A stretch of DNA of 64,000 bases from Neobacillus niacini (GTDB taxonomy: Bacteria; Bacillota; Bacilli; Bacillales; Cytobacillaceae). The notes under the pieces are model-generated. The model saw only the letters and a program-made list of their open reading frames with translations, did not search any database and was not told the DNA's origin. The position numbers and the translations under genes were made by a program. Position 1 is the stretch's first letter. Each line of letters opens with the position of its first letter. Shown here piece after piece: positions 34,743-43,373 of the stretch. Location: assembly GCF_000759675.1 (NCBI RefSeq), contig NZ_BAWM01000037.1, positions 79,740 to 143,739 of the forward strand. Reading direction: 5' to 3'.

Positions 34743-36107
34743 ATGCCCCCTATCACAATTGTTCCTATGGAATCAGCTAACAGTACAGACATTTTTGCTC
34801 AGATGTCCTCTCAACTGTTGAAACAACTACAACTTGAAACACACGATATTAAGATTTCTGTAGGAAAGAAAATGGTGAAAGTAGAAATACGTACTGTAGA
34901 AATGAACCCTAACGAGATTCATTTCCCTGAAAATCTATTTCGGTATTTTTGTTTACCGATTCAAGGATATAAATTTCATGCCATATATAAAAAGGAAATT
35001 AATTCACTTTTTTTAGGACCAGTCATTGGATTGGTAACAGATTTTACACAAAACAAAGGAAATGAGGAACCCTATTTTCGTTCAATCCACAGTTTTTGTG
35101 AAGAACTTCATCATGGCGTAACAGACAAGGCAGGTTTCCTTTATGTTTTTTCCTATCCAGAATTCTCTCTCCAAGGATATTACTTTGACGATGGAAAATG
35201 GAAGCCTGCAGAACTACCCCTTCCTGATGTTATTTATAATCGGATCCATTCACGCAGGTTAGAATTTGGTAAAGAATATCATTTATTTCGCAACACGCTT
35301 GCTGAGTTAAGTATCCCTATTTTTAATGATCGCTTTCTTTCAAAATGGGAGGTTCATGAGCACTTAATCAATGAAAATCATCTTCATTCTTATATACCAG
35401 ATACAAATATTTTCACAAAGGATAATCTAATAGCTTTTGCAAAAAAATATGAAACTGTTTTTATTAAACCTGTACATGGAAGTCAAGGGAGAAACATATT
35501 CAAACTACAAAAAGAAAATAACCATTTTTCATTAGAATCTTCCGTTACAACACAATTAGAAAACAAGCAAGTTAACCTTACCTTTGAGGAGACATATCAG
35601 CTTCTAAAACCCTTGTTGAAAAACAAAATCTACATTATCCAACAGGGAATCCCACTCCTTACCTATCAATTTAGAGGGATGGACTATAGAGTACTATGTC
35701 ACAAAAATCAACAAAACAACTGGGTTGTCACCTCTGTGGTTGCCCGGATTTCTGCAGAAAATGAGTTTGTTTCGAATATTGCTAGGGGCGGGGAAATAAT
35801 GACTCCAATAAACGCGCTAATAGATAACATGAGTATTAGCGATGCTAAGTTGGTAATTACTCAAATGAAAGATTTAGCCATCGAAACAGCCATGATCATT
35901 GAAAGAAAGATTTCTGGAATCACTGGAGAACTCGGAATCGATATTGGAATCGACCAAAATGGTAAACCTTGGCTTATTGAAGTTAATTCAAAGCCATCGA
36001 AAAACTTTGAAGATGGTCAAATGAAAATAAGACCATCTGCCAAAGCAATTATTCAGTTTTGTACTAAGCTTGCATTAGATTCAACCTCAGAAATGGAGGA
36101 TTCATAG
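34743..36107 (+). CDS. yheD: YheD-like spore-coat-associated ATP-grasp protein (1 of 4)
   Basis: A 454-residue protein with an N-terminal domain of about 110 residues, then a YheC/YheD ATP-grasp domain. Visible: the ATP lysine motif FIKPVHGSQGRN (about 243-254), YRVLCHK, NIARGGEIMTP and the metal site GIDIGIDQNGK / LIEVNSKPSK near residue 405. B. subtilis YheC and YheD are annotated as endospore coat-associated proteins; no reaction is known. The start at 34743 is 5 nt after GAGGAG. Its stop directly abuts the next gene, so this is the first of a tight operon. Confidence 0.85.
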   Translation: MPPITIVPMESANSTDIFAQMSSQLLKQLQLETHDIKISVGKKMVKVEIRTVEMNPNEIHFPENLFRYFCLPIQGYKFHAIYKKEINSLFLGPVIGLVTDFTQNKGNEEPYFRSIHSFCEELHHGVTDKAGFLYVFSYPEFSLQGYYFDDGKWKPAELPLPDVIYNRIHSRRLEFGKEYHLFRNTLAELSIPIFNDRFLSKWEVHEHLINENHLHSYIPDTNIFTKDNLIAFAKKYETVFIKPVHGSQGRNIFKLQKENNHFSLESSVTTQLENKQVNLTFEETYQLLKPLLKNKIYIIQQGIPLLTYQFRGMDYRVLCHKNQQNNWVVTSVVARISAENEFVSNIARGGEIMTPINALIDNMSISDAKLVITQMKDLAIETAMIIERKISGITGELGIDIGIDQNGKPWLIEVNSKPSKNFEDGQMKIRPSAKAIIQFCTKLALDSTSEMEDS

Positions 36108-37205
36108 ATGAAAACCTTTGGAATAATAACCTTAAACATAGAAAGTGAAGCATCGTATATTCACGAAATAGCTGCACGCAGTCATTCTTGCGGCATGGAG
36201 TGTTACCACTTTCTACCTTCTTCTATTCATCCGCTTACCAAACAAGTCCAAGGGAGACGCTTTTGTGCAACAAAACAGAGTTGGGTTGACGGTGAATTTC
36301 CAATCCCTTCCCTCATCTATGATCGCTGTTTTTACGGAGATGATGAACATTCAAAGCAATGTATCCCCATTGTTTCTTGGTTAAAAAGCAGAGATGATAT
36401 TACTTTTCTAGGCTTTGGGCTGCCTAATAAACTAGAATTATATGAAACATTATCCAACTCTCGATTATCTCCCTATTTACCCCACTCACAGTCAATTAAA
36501 GATTGCGCACAAGTAGCAAATGCCTTATACAAACAGAAAAAAATCATTATTAAACCAATAAATGGCTCTCAAGGTTACGGGATCTATTATTTAAAGAAAA
36601 ACAATAAAACCATCCATGTCAAAACCGAAAAGAATAAGAAAATTATCTCAAGAATTTTTCCAAATGAGACAAAGTTATTTCAATGGCTGCAACCCTTAAT
36701 TAACTTTCGGCCATACCTACTCCAGCCCTATCTTGAATTATCTAATCCTTCTTCACAGCCATTTGATATTCGAATTCTACTTCAGAAAGACGAAAAAGGT
36801 GTCTGGGTAGAGCGTGGAAAGGGAATTCGCATTGGAAATACTGGAGGTATTCTTTCAAACTTAAGTGCCGGAGGCTCGGTGCTTGACTTTACTTCCTGGT
36901 CCTCCACACAAGCTAGCAAAGAATACATTTGTTCGGAGTTAAATTTTATAACAACCAATCTCCCAAAAATCCTTGAAAGGGAAATTTTGCCGTTATTTGA
37001 AATTGGTATCGATATCGGAATGGCGAAGAATGGAGCCCTTTGGATCCTAGATGTTAACTCAAAGCCAGGAAGAAAAGTAGTTTTACAAACAGAGCCAGAT
37101 TTAGAAGAAACCTTATTCCTTGCCCCACTTCTATATGGAAAATACCTTACTCAATCTGATTATAAAGAAAGGAAGAGCTACTATGAGAAAACGCTATACC
37201 ATTGA
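36108..37205 (+). CDS. yheC: YheC-like ATP-grasp protein (2 of 4)
   Basis: A 365-residue YheC/D-family protein without the long N-terminal domain of its neighbours. ATP-binding KPINGSQGYGIYYL is at about residues 144-157, FDIRILLQKDEKGVWV follows, then LSAGGSVLDF and GIDIGMAKNGALWILDVNSKPG. The metal-binding Glu of the E-x-N motif is Asp here (DVNSKP), unlike the other three copies. The start lies 8 nt after GGAGG, which is inside the end of the previous gene. Its 3' end overlaps the next gene by 23 nt. Confidence 0.83.
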   Translation: MKTFGIITLNIESEASYIHEIAARSHSCGMECYHFLPSSIHPLTKQVQGRRFCATKQSWVDGEFPIPSLIYDRCFYGDDEHSKQCIPIVSWLKSRDDITFLGFGLPNKLELYETLSNSRLSPYLPHSQSIKDCAQVANALYKQKKIIIKPINGSQGYGIYYLKKNNKTIHVKTEKNKKIISRIFPNETKLFQWLQPLINFRPYLLQPYLELSNPSSQPFDIRILLQKDEKGVWVERGKGIRIGNTGGILSNLSAGGSVLDFTSWSSTQASKEYICSELNFITTNLPKILEREILPLFEIGIDIGMAKNGALWILDVNSKPGRKVVLQTEPDLEETLFLAPLLYGKYLTQSDYKERKSYYEKTLYH

Positions 37206-38550
37206 AATTGCTAAAAACAGCCAATTAGTTGTATATTGTCCTCATGAGCTCTTGAAGGATAAGGTTATTAAAAAAATTGCATTTGGATCAAGGGCAATCG
37301 AAGCTGACTTTAAACCTCATCCTAATAAAAATAATTCTATTGTGATAAGCAATGAAGTTCAAAAAAAACTACACTTTCCGGATTTTGCAATAAAATTGCA
37401 TGTATTTGTAGAACATCATGTCCTTAATATTGGACCTCTAGTAGGAATATTTACAGCTGGCTTCACTCCATTCCCACTCCGCCCTTTAGGTGACAGAACT
37501 AACTTTTTCTCTAAATTATTATCGGTAAAAACTAAAGTTGGTGCGATTCCATTTGTTTTTGGAGAACAGCATATTAACTGGGATAAGGGGACAATTAATG
37601 GGTATTTTTATCACGATCACAATTGGCTGACGATTGAGGTGCCATTTCCACATGTTATTTATGATCGACTGCCGAATCGAAAAAGTGAAAGAAACCCTAA
37701 ACTAGTAAAAGTGAAAGAAATTTTGCAAAAGGAATATCTTATTCCATGGTATAATCCCGGCTTTTTCAGCAAGCTTGATATTTATGAAAGATTACAACAG
37801 GACCATTCAGTCACTATTTATCTCCCAGAAACACATCCATTTACATCCTTTTCAATGATTGAAAATATGCTTTCCAAATATGGTCATATCTATCTAAAAC
37901 CAATAAATGGAAGCCTAGGGTTAGGTGTTCATCAAATCTTATATGATAAAATTCAAGACGAATATTACTGCCGCTATCAAGACCGTGATGGTGTAAATCG
38001 TCTACGGAGATTTTCGTCTTTAGAAGGATTGTTTCAGACCGTTTTTGCTAATCGTAATTTAGACAAAATGATTGTTCAACAAGGAATTCACTTATTGCGA
38101 CATGAACAGAGACCCATTGATTTTCGTATTCACACCAATAAAGATGATGCGGGTGTATGGCATGTCACAGCATTGGCTGCAAAAATAGCAGGGCGTGGCA
38201 GCGTGACTACCCATGCTAGAAGTGGCGGGGAAATTAAAACACTTGCAGAAATTTTTCAGCAGGAAGAGTGTAACCTTCATACAGAAAAGCTCGTAAATGC
38301 CGCCCTTCTGTTAAGTAACAGCATCGCTAATAACATGGAAGGGATTATTGCAGAGATTGGTTTTGATTTAGGAATTGATAAACATGGTGATGTCTGGTTA
38401 TTTGAAGCAAATTCTAAACCAGGGAGATCTATTTTCAGTCACCCAGCACTAAAGGATTTCGATCAACTCACATGTAAGCTATCAATGGCTTTTGCCGTAT
38501 TTTTGACTGAACAATCCATTCTTCACCCTGAGGATGTTATCAAATGGTAA
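37183..38550 (+). CDS. YheD-like ATP-grasp protein (3 of 4)
   Basis: A 455-residue YheD-type protein. An N-terminal domain (residues 1-110, MRKRYTIEIAKNSQLVVY) precedes the ATP-grasp core with KPINGSLGLGVHQI, GIHLLRHEQRPIDFRIHTN, ARSGGEIKTL and LGIDKHGDVWLFEANSKPG. The start is 37183, preceded by AAAGGAAGAG. An earlier in-frame ATG at 37120 lies inside the previous gene with no site. The overlap with its neighbours shows translational coupling. It resembles gene 1, so pairs 1-2 and 3-4 may come from duplication of a yheD-yheC unit. Confidence 0.83.
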   Translation: MRKRYTIEIAKNSQLVVYCPHELLKDKVIKKIAFGSRAIEADFKPHPNKNNSIVISNEVQKKLHFPDFAIKLHVFVEHHVLNIGPLVGIFTAGFTPFPLRPLGDRTNFFSKLLSVKTKVGAIPFVFGEQHINWDKGTINGYFYHDHNWLTIEVPFPHVIYDRLPNRKSERNPKLVKVKEILQKEYLIPWYNPGFFSKLDIYERLQQDHSVTIYLPETHPFTSFSMIENMLSKYGHIYLKPINGSLGLGVHQILYDKIQDEYYCRYQDRDGVNRLRRFSSLEGLFQTVFANRNLDKMIVQQGIHLLRHEQRPIDFRIHTNKDDAGVWHVTALAAKIAGRGSVTTHARSGGEIKTLAEIFQQEECNLHTEKLVNAALLLSNSIANNMEGIIAEIGFDLGIDKHGDVWLFEANSKPGRSIFSHPALKDFDQLTCKLSMAFAVFLTEQSILHPEDVIKW

Positions 38551-39608
38551 TCATCAATCCATGGAGCAAAAGACTGGTTCCCGTTATCGGAATTTTGACT
38601 GCACGGAAAAAGGATGGCTCGATTGCAGGGAATGGCACACTTTTTATTGAATTGCAAAAAAAGCTTATTTCACTTAATGGAGTAAGCTTTATCTTTACAC
38701 CGGATGGAGTTCATGAAGATTCAATTGATGGGTTCATATTTATTCCAGAAAAGAATGGATGGGAAAGAATAAACTCTCCTTTTCCAGATCTTGTTTATAA
38801 CCGAATACCCTTCCGAAGGTCAGAAGAGGAATTAAAAAGCAGTACGTTTTTTTCTTTCTTGAAAGAGAAAAATATTCCCTTTTTTAATCCAGGATTTATT
38901 GATAAATCTGAGCTTTATCACCTCTTTAAAAACCACCCATTTCTTCACACCTTTCTGCCAGAAACCATACAAGCCAATCATAAACATAAACTTTCTGCAT
39001 TTTTGTCTCAATACCAATCCATTTACTTAAAACCTTCTCAATCTGCAAGAGGGAATGGGATTTTTAAATTAGAACTAGATACACAGAAAAAAGTCTATAT
39101 AAAAGGATTACAAGAAAATGACGAATTCGTCACATTTGATTATTTTTGGAAAGAGTGGGAAAGCAAACTTAGAGAGAAGAACTATTTGGCTCAAGAGGAA
39201 ATAAAGTCCAGCCTATATGATGGAAAAAGGTTTGATTTTCGTATTCTTGCACATTCCGAAAATGATCATTATCAGGTTACTGGAATCGGAATCAGACAAT
39301 CCCAAGTACAGGATATAACCACTCATATACCTTCAGGTGGAAGGCTCTTGCCATATAAGCAACTACAAACCGAGGAACACGATATTTTTATTGAAGCCGT
39401 TGTCGAACACATTGGCAAAGCACTAACTGAAAAGTTTGGTTTTTTCGGTGAATTTTCAATTGATATAGGGCTCAGTCAATCAGGGCAGTACTATATATAC
39501 GAAGTTAACTCAAAACCGATGAGCTTTGATGAGACCGACATTGAAGAAAGAAAAATTGAACATCTATGTCAATTGTTTCTGCAGCTTACTGGCAATAAAA
39601 CGAACTGA
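38544..39608 (+). CDS. YheC-like ATP-grasp protein (4 of 4)
   Basis: A 354-residue YheC-type protein. Motifs: FPDLVYNRIPFRRS near residue 80, LKPSQSARGNGIFKL (about 157-171), FDFRILAHSEN, HIPSGGRLLPY and SIDIGLSQSGQYYIYEVNSKP. The ATG overlaps the stop of gene 3 (ATGGTAA), with GAGGA about 10 nt upstream. After it come about 60 bp and yheE. The glycine-rich loop differs most from the others (SARGNG). Confidence 0.83.
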   Translation: MVIINPWSKRLVPVIGILTARKKDGSIAGNGTLFIELQKKLISLNGVSFIFTPDGVHEDSIDGFIFIPEKNGWERINSPFPDLVYNRIPFRRSEEELKSSTFFSFLKEKNIPFFNPGFIDKSELYHLFKNHPFLHTFLPETIQANHKHKLSAFLSQYQSIYLKPSQSARGNGIFKLELDTQKKVYIKGLQENDEFVTFDYFWKEWESKLREKNYLAQEEIKSSLYDGKRFDFRILAHSENDHYQVTGIGIRQSQVQDITTHIPSGGRLLPYKQLQTEEHDIFIEAVVEHIGKALTEKFGFFGEFSIDIGLSQSGQYYIYEVNSKPMSFDETDIEERKIEHLCQLFLQLTGNKTN

Positions 39609-39682
39609 AATTAATTCTGGATTGTATTCATTTTTTCCCGTAAGCTAATAGTAACCATTAGCAAATAAGGGAGATGTTATCG

Positions 39683-39892
39683 TTGCTGACACACTTTCAG
39701 TTTAAGCCTCTATTTGAAAATAAAAATATTCCAGGTTGGAATTTTTCTTTTTACTATAAAAAACAAAGATATTCAGGTATCTATCACCAAACTGGAAAAA
39801 TTGAATGGACAGCTAATACTCCCGAACAGGATAACATTGATACACTTACAAGCCAAATCCACGAGTTAATGCTCTTCCATGTTTATGAATAA
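39683..39892 (+). CDS. yheE: YheE-like small protein
   Basis: A 69-residue soluble protein beginning LTHFQFKPLFENK and ending IHELMLFHVYE, matching the small YheE protein that follows yheC/yheD in B. subtilis. The TTG at 39683 has GGGAG 9 nt upstream, while the ATG at 39674 directly abuts that site, so TTG is preferred. It has a Trp/Tyr-rich beta-strand pattern (GWNFSFYYKKQRYSGIYH). Function unknown; the context suggests sporulation. Confidence 0.75.
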   Translation: MLTHFQFKPLFENKNIPGWNFSFYYKKQRYSGIYHQTGKIEWTANTPEQDNIDTLTSQIHELMLFHVYE

Positions 39893-39950
39893 TGAATGAC
39901 TGAATGAAATACTACCCTTTCCGCAAACTAAAGAAAAACTAGGAAAGGAA

Positions 39951-40139
39951 ATGATCTCTGTGGAAGAAGGAAAAAAAGACTTGCAGTATGAAGGAAAAGA
40001 CAAAGTTTACTTAGATATTGACAGAATGATTAACGAAGGTATGTCGGGAGGATCCGTTCATTCTCGCCATGATTCAACAAATATTGAAGAAGCACGTAAT
40101 CTTACTGAAGAGGATCCCCCTTCTCAATCAAATGAATAA
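39951..40139 (+). CDS. Small hydrophilic protein downstream of yheE
   Basis: A 62-residue, strongly charged protein without a hydrophobic segment. The middle GMSGGSVHSRHDSTNIEEARN is Ser/Gly/His-rich and the tail is acidic. The ATG at 39951 has AGGAAAGG close upstream, while the GTG at 39960 is also possible (spacing about 10). I do not recognise it. It ends the yheD/yheC/yheE run and has its own terminator. It may be a spore-coat protein, or a substrate of the ATP-grasp enzymes; this is inference only. Confidence 0.6.
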   Translation: MISVEEGKKDLQYEGKDKVYLDIDRMINEGMSGGSVHSRHDSTNIEEARNLTEEDPPSQSNE

Positions 40140-40145
40140 ATAAGG

Positions 40146-40188
40146 AAAAGGCTGACACGTTGAAATGATCACGAGTTAGCCTTTTTTA
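40146..40188 (+). terminator. Intrinsic terminator of the yheD/C cluster
   Basis: Stem AAAAGGCT-AC / GT-AGCCTTTT with a loop of about 18 nt, followed by TT. Confidence 0.7.
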
Positions 40189-40257
40189 ATTAATACCGGC
40201 AAATAATGATATAATTAGTACATTATTATTTAAATTTTCTAAACGGAGAAGTTGACC

Positions 40258-41169
40258 TTGCTAAAAAAAATTATGTCCTTATACGCAAATTCAGTACTAT
40301 ATACTGAACAGCCACACCATACATCTGATCAATTTTACATATTTTATGACGAATCTGAGCGGAACTGGCTTACAATTCCGAAAACAAGTCTAACAGAAAA
40401 AGAGTTAAACCTTCTTCAAGTTCTATACAAACAAGTGAAAATTCCTTCTATGCCATCAACCACGCTTTCACGAAAATGGCATGAGTTTTTACTATTAAAT
40501 GGGTCCAAGCCCTCACTGAGTTCCGAAAGTAATTTTCGATTCATTCAGTTCCACATCAAAGGTAATGGGGTTGACCAATCCGAAATCGAATCAGCCATAA
40601 AAGGCTTTTTTCCTGACGAAGTACAAATCATATGGGAAGATGATCATAATGGAATTGTTATTGAAGAACGAAGACAATTATCCCTTACCGAAAGTGAGTT
40701 AACTTCCATAGCTGATACGTTAGAAAGCGATTTTTATGTAAAGGTTTCTTTTTATATCGGCAAGATCAACCCTTTCTCGAGTCAATTGCGAAACCATTTT
40801 CAACAAGAAAAAGAGTATTTTGAATTTGCTAAGAAAAATATAACAAGCACAAATATTATTACCTTTGAAAAGGTTTTCCCTGCTTTTGTGGCATTAAATC
40901 TCCCTGATTACATAAAAGATAAGGTCAACAACGAGCTTTCAGCTGTATTTTTAGAAGATCCAGAGTTATATACAACCATAAAAGTCTTTCTGGAGAATAA
41001 TTTGAATGCAAGTCTAACTGCTAAAAAGCTGTATATTCACCGAAATACACTTCAATATCGGATTGATAAATTTATTGATAAAACCGGAGTACAATTAAAA
41101 GACTTTTACGGGGCTTTCACTGTCTTTCTTGCGTGCCTTCTATATGAGGACAACATGCACAAAAATTAA
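40258..41169 (+). CDS. PucR/CdaR-type transcriptional regulator
   Basis: A 303-residue protein. The last 65 residues form a PucR C-terminal helix-turn-helix domain: FLENNLNASLTAKKLYIHRN, then TLQYRIDKFIDKTG. The N-terminal part (residues 1-230) has no recognised domain. Such regulators often act on purine, proline or sugar-diacid genes. The TTG at 40258 has GGAG 9 nt upstream. Alternatives are TTG 40252 (too close) and ATG 40273. It lies just upstream of msmX on the same strand and may regulate it or another sugar-uptake set. The effector is unknown. Confidence 0.7.
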   Translation: MLKKIMSLYANSVLYTEQPHHTSDQFYIFYDESERNWLTIPKTSLTEKELNLLQVLYKQVKIPSMPSTTLSRKWHEFLLLNGSKPSLSSESNFRFIQFHIKGNGVDQSEIESAIKGFFPDEVQIIWEDDHNGIVIEERRQLSLTESELTSIADTLESDFYVKVSFYIGKINPFSSQLRNHFQQEKEYFEFAKKNITSTNIITFEKVFPAFVALNLPDYIKDKVNNELSAVFLEDPELYTTIKVFLENNLNASLTAKKLYIHRNTLQYRIDKFIDKTGVQLKDFYGAFTVFLACLLYEDNMHKN

Positions 41170-41255
41170 CTTTGGAACTTTGTGCATTGTGTCCATATTT
41201 TTTGTAAACCTTTTCATATAAACTAAAACTAATCATATCAGGGAGGTTTTCAAAA

Positions 41256-42365
41256 ATGGCAGAATTAAAATTAGATCATATTTATAAAATTTATGATAAT
41301 AAAGTTACAGCAGTTACAGACTTTAATCTACATATCCAAGATAAGGAGTTTATCGTATTTGTTGGTCCTTCTGGCTGCGGTAAATCAACAACTTTACGTA
41401 TGGTTGCTGGTCTTGAAGAAATTTCAAAAGGTGACTTTTATATTGACGGAAAAAGAGTTAACGATGTTGCTCCTAAAGATCGTGATATCGCAATGGTTTT
41501 CCAAAACTATGCACTATATCCGCATATGACCGTTTATGATAATATGGCTTTCGGTTTAAAACTTCGTAAGTTTCCGAAGGATGAAATTGATCGTCGTGTA
41601 AATGAAGCTGCAAAAATTCTAGGATTAGAAGCTTACTTAAAAAGAAAGCCAAAAGCATTATCCGGCGGTCAACGTCAGCGTGTTGCATTAGGACGTGCGA
41701 TTGTCCGTGACGCAAAGGTATTCTTAATGGACGAGCCTCTTTCAAACCTTGATGCAAAACTTCGTGTTGCAATGCGTGCTGAAATCGCTAAGCTTCACCG
41801 TCGTTTAAACACAACTACTATTTATGTAACACATGACCAAACAGAAGCAATGACAATGGCTTCAAGACTTGTCGTTATGAAGGATGGTCTTATACAACAA
41901 GTGGGAACACCAAAAGAAGTATATGAAAAGCCTGAAAACGTATTTGTTGGCGGTTTTATCGGTTCACCTGCAATGAACTTCTTTAACGGTAAACTAGCAG
42001 ATGGCAAATTTGTAATAGGCAAAACTGCTATCGCAGTACCTGAAGGTAAGATGAAAGTTCTTCGCGAGCAAGGATATGTAGGAAAATCAATTATCCTTGG
42101 TGTCCGTCCAGAGGATATCCATGACGAGCCTGTATTTATCGAAGCATCTGTTGGTACAAAAATTACCACAAATGTTGATGTAGCTGAGTTAACTGGTGCA
42201 GAATTAATGGTTTACTCTAGTGTTGACGGACAGGAATTCGTTGCCCGCCTTGATTCAAGAGCTGACATTCACCCAGGGGATTCACTTGAATTAGCATTTG
42301 ATTTAAACAAGGGTCATTTCTTTGACGCTGAAACTGAGTCCCGCATTCGCGTGGCTAATGAGTAG
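41256..42365 (+). CDS. msmX: Multi-sugar ABC transporter ATPase MsmX
   Basis: A 369-residue ATPase of the MalK/UgpC type. In Bacillus MsmX energises several carbohydrate importers that lack their own ATPase. Walker A GPSGCGKST (residues 37-45), signature LSGGQRQRVALGRA, Walker B VFLMDEPLSNLD, H-loop VTHDQTEAM and a C-terminal TOBE/regulatory domain (about 235-369, ending in DLNKGHFFD) are intact. AGGGAGG lies 9 nt before the ATG. No sugar permease is nearby, as expected for a shared ATPase. A strong terminator follows. Confidence 0.92.
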   Translation: MAELKLDHIYKIYDNKVTAVTDFNLHIQDKEFIVFVGPSGCGKSTTLRMVAGLEEISKGDFYIDGKRVNDVAPKDRDIAMVFQNYALYPHMTVYDNMAFGLKLRKFPKDEIDRRVNEAAKILGLEAYLKRKPKALSGGQRQRVALGRAIVRDAKVFLMDEPLSNLDAKLRVAMRAEIAKLHRRLNTTTIYVTHDQTEAMTMASRLVVMKDGLIQQVGTPKEVYEKPENVFVGGFIGSPAMNFFNGKLADGKFVIGKTAIAVPEGKMKVLREQGYVGKSIILGVRPEDIHDEPVFIEASVGTKITTNVDVAELTGAELMVYSSVDGQEFVARLDSRADIHPGDSLELAFDLNKGHFFDAETESRIRVANE

Positions 42366-42420
42366 AAAAGCGGAAGCGCCTTGCCCGGGGGCTTATTACC
42401 CCTAGGCGCTGTAGCTAGAC
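42366..42420. repeat. Interspersed Bacillus repeat AAAAGCGGAAGCGCC, copy 2
   Basis: Begins AAAAGCGGAAGCGCCTTG and ends AGGCGCTGTAGCTAGACA, directly after the msmX stop codon. It has an inner palindrome around the GGGGG/CCCC part (GGGGGCTTATTACCCC). It shares both ends with 32611-32676 while the middle differs. Confidence 0.75.
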
Positions 42421-42436
42421 AATTCTCAAAGTTACT

Positions 42437-42468
42437 AAAAAAGGTCCCGTATTCGCGGGACCTTTTTT
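42437..42468 (+). terminator. Intrinsic terminator of msmX
   Basis: Stem AAAAAAGGTCCCG / CGGGACCTTTTTT with a short loop, between convergent genes, so possibly bidirectional. Confidence 0.92.
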
Positions 42469-42480
42469 GCATTTATACAT

Positions 42481-42723
42481 CTATTCCTTAATAAAGATTA
42501 CCTCATCCTTCTGACAGAATAGACATTGGTAGAGGTGCGGGCATTTTTGGTCTGTATTCGTGTCAGGATAACCATCTTCCATTTTCATTAAATCAATTTC
42601 CATGTACGGACTATAATCATCATAGAAATCCATTAGCCGTCCACTATCCAACATCTGTTCCCCACAATGTGCGCATAGAAGATATACGTCTCGTAAACCG
42701 TTGCATATTGGGCATATTGACAT
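42481..42723 (-). CDS. Small zinc-ribbon-like protein
   Basis: An 80-residue protein with cysteine pairs CPICNG (near the start), CAHCGE (about 17-22) and a C-terminal CPHLYQCLFC, so probably one or two zinc-binding sites. The middle is acidic and Tyr/Asp-rich (MDFYDDYSPYMEIDLMKMED). Start 42723 is about 9 nt after AAAGGG; the ATG at 42729 is too close. I do not recognise the family. It is convergent with msmX. Confidence 0.65.
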   Translation of the reverse strand: MSICPICNGLRDVYLLCAHCGEQMLDSGRLMDFYDDYSPYMEIDLMKMEDGYPDTNTDQKCPHLYQCLFCQKDEVIFIKE

Positions 42724-42890
42724 TTCCATTCACCCTTTAATTTATTGTATGAGGTTAGTGTGTGTTACTATTACGGCACTATGTAAAGGAATAAATTACC
42801 AAATAATAAATCGAATAAGCAGTCCGTTTTTAATCATAATAAATATTACAAAGCAAGCAACAACCTTACATCGAAGGGTTACCAACTAAA

Positions 42891-43058
42891 GGGTCATAAG
42901 CCGGTGCAAGTCCTAGGAAAAAGCGGGGTTCAGCTTTTTCTCGGCTAACCCAGCCAAACAAAAGAAAGTATGCTCCAATATCTAATAATTTTTAAAATGG
43001 GTTAGGCCAAGGCGGCATGGTTATCATAACCAGAATGGTTCAATTCCATACTGACCCC
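42891..43058 (+). other. Hairpin-rich stretch upstream of the SASP gene
   Basis: The 364-bp gap before the SASP gene holds nested inverted repeats. First block (42891-42951): GGGT / ACCC, AGCCG / CGGCT and GAAAAAGC / GCTTTTTC around GGGGTTCA. Second block (42999-43058): GGGTTAG / CTGACCC enclosing GGTTATCATAACC and ATGGTTCAATTCCAT. The second block can be drawn as a reduced cloverleaf, but it also overlaps a sigma-G-like promoter. No known riboswitch class was recognised. Confidence 0.4.
43024..43053 (+). promoter_or_regulatory. Possible sigma-G promoter of the SASP gene
   Basis: TCATA (43024-43028), an 18-bp spacer and CATACTG (43047-43053) resemble the sigma-G pattern GHATR - CATNNTA. It is 35 bp before the SASP start codon. 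SASP genes of this type are forespore genes transcribed by sigma-G. Confidence 0.45.
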
Positions 43059-43087
43059 AAACTTATTAAGAGGAGTGTTATTCAACT

Positions 43088-43291
43088 ATGGCTAGTAACA
43101 ACAACTCTAATCAACTTGTAGTACCAGGCGTTCAACAAGCACTTGATCAAATGAAGTATGAAATCGCTTCAGAATTTGGTGTTAATCTAGGTGGAGATAC
43201 TACTTCTCGTGCCAACGGTTCTGTCGGAGGAGAAATCACTAAGCGTCTTGTAGCAATGGCAGAGCAACAACTTGGCGGATTCCAACGCTAA
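43088..43291 (+). CDS. Alpha/beta-type small acid-soluble spore protein
   Basis: A 67-residue alpha/beta-type SASP, a DNA-coating protein that protects spore DNA. Conserved parts: [20 protein letters not shown], the GPR protease site [27 protein letters not shown], and a QQLGG tail. GAGGAGTG lies 10 nt before the ATG. A terminator follows. Its N-terminal NNNSNQ is typical of SspA/SspB-like members; which paralogue it is cannot be told. Confidence 0.95.
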   Translation: MASNNNSNQLVVPGVQQALDQMKYEIASEFGVNLGGDTTSRANGSVGGEITKRLVAMAEQQLGGFQR

Positions 43292-43332
43292 TCTTTAAGC
43301 AAACACAGTTAAAAAAATAAATAATATGGCTT

Positions 43333-43363
43333 AAGCCCCCTCCAATATCGGAGGGGGCTTTCA
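43333..43363 (+). terminator. Intrinsic terminator of the SASP gene
   Basis: Stem AAGCCCCCTCC / GGAGGGGGCTT with loop AATATC, followed by TTC. It stands between convergent genes. Confidence 0.88.
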
Positions 43364-43373
43364 TTGCCTAATA

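Noticed and set aside
41203..41216. cre-like TGTAAACCTTTTCA upstream of msmX
   Set aside because: The central CG of cre is CC here, so the most conserved position fails. Not listed as a site.
42701..42889. Plus-strand frame of 62 codons before the SASP gene
   Set aside because: It overlaps the start of the zinc-ribbon gene, has no ribosome-binding site and low-complexity composition.
42999..43058. Calling a real tRNA gene upstream of the SASP gene
   Set aside because: It is only 60 nt, the D arm and anticodon loop are too small, position 33 is not U, and the block overlaps a plausible sigma-G promoter.
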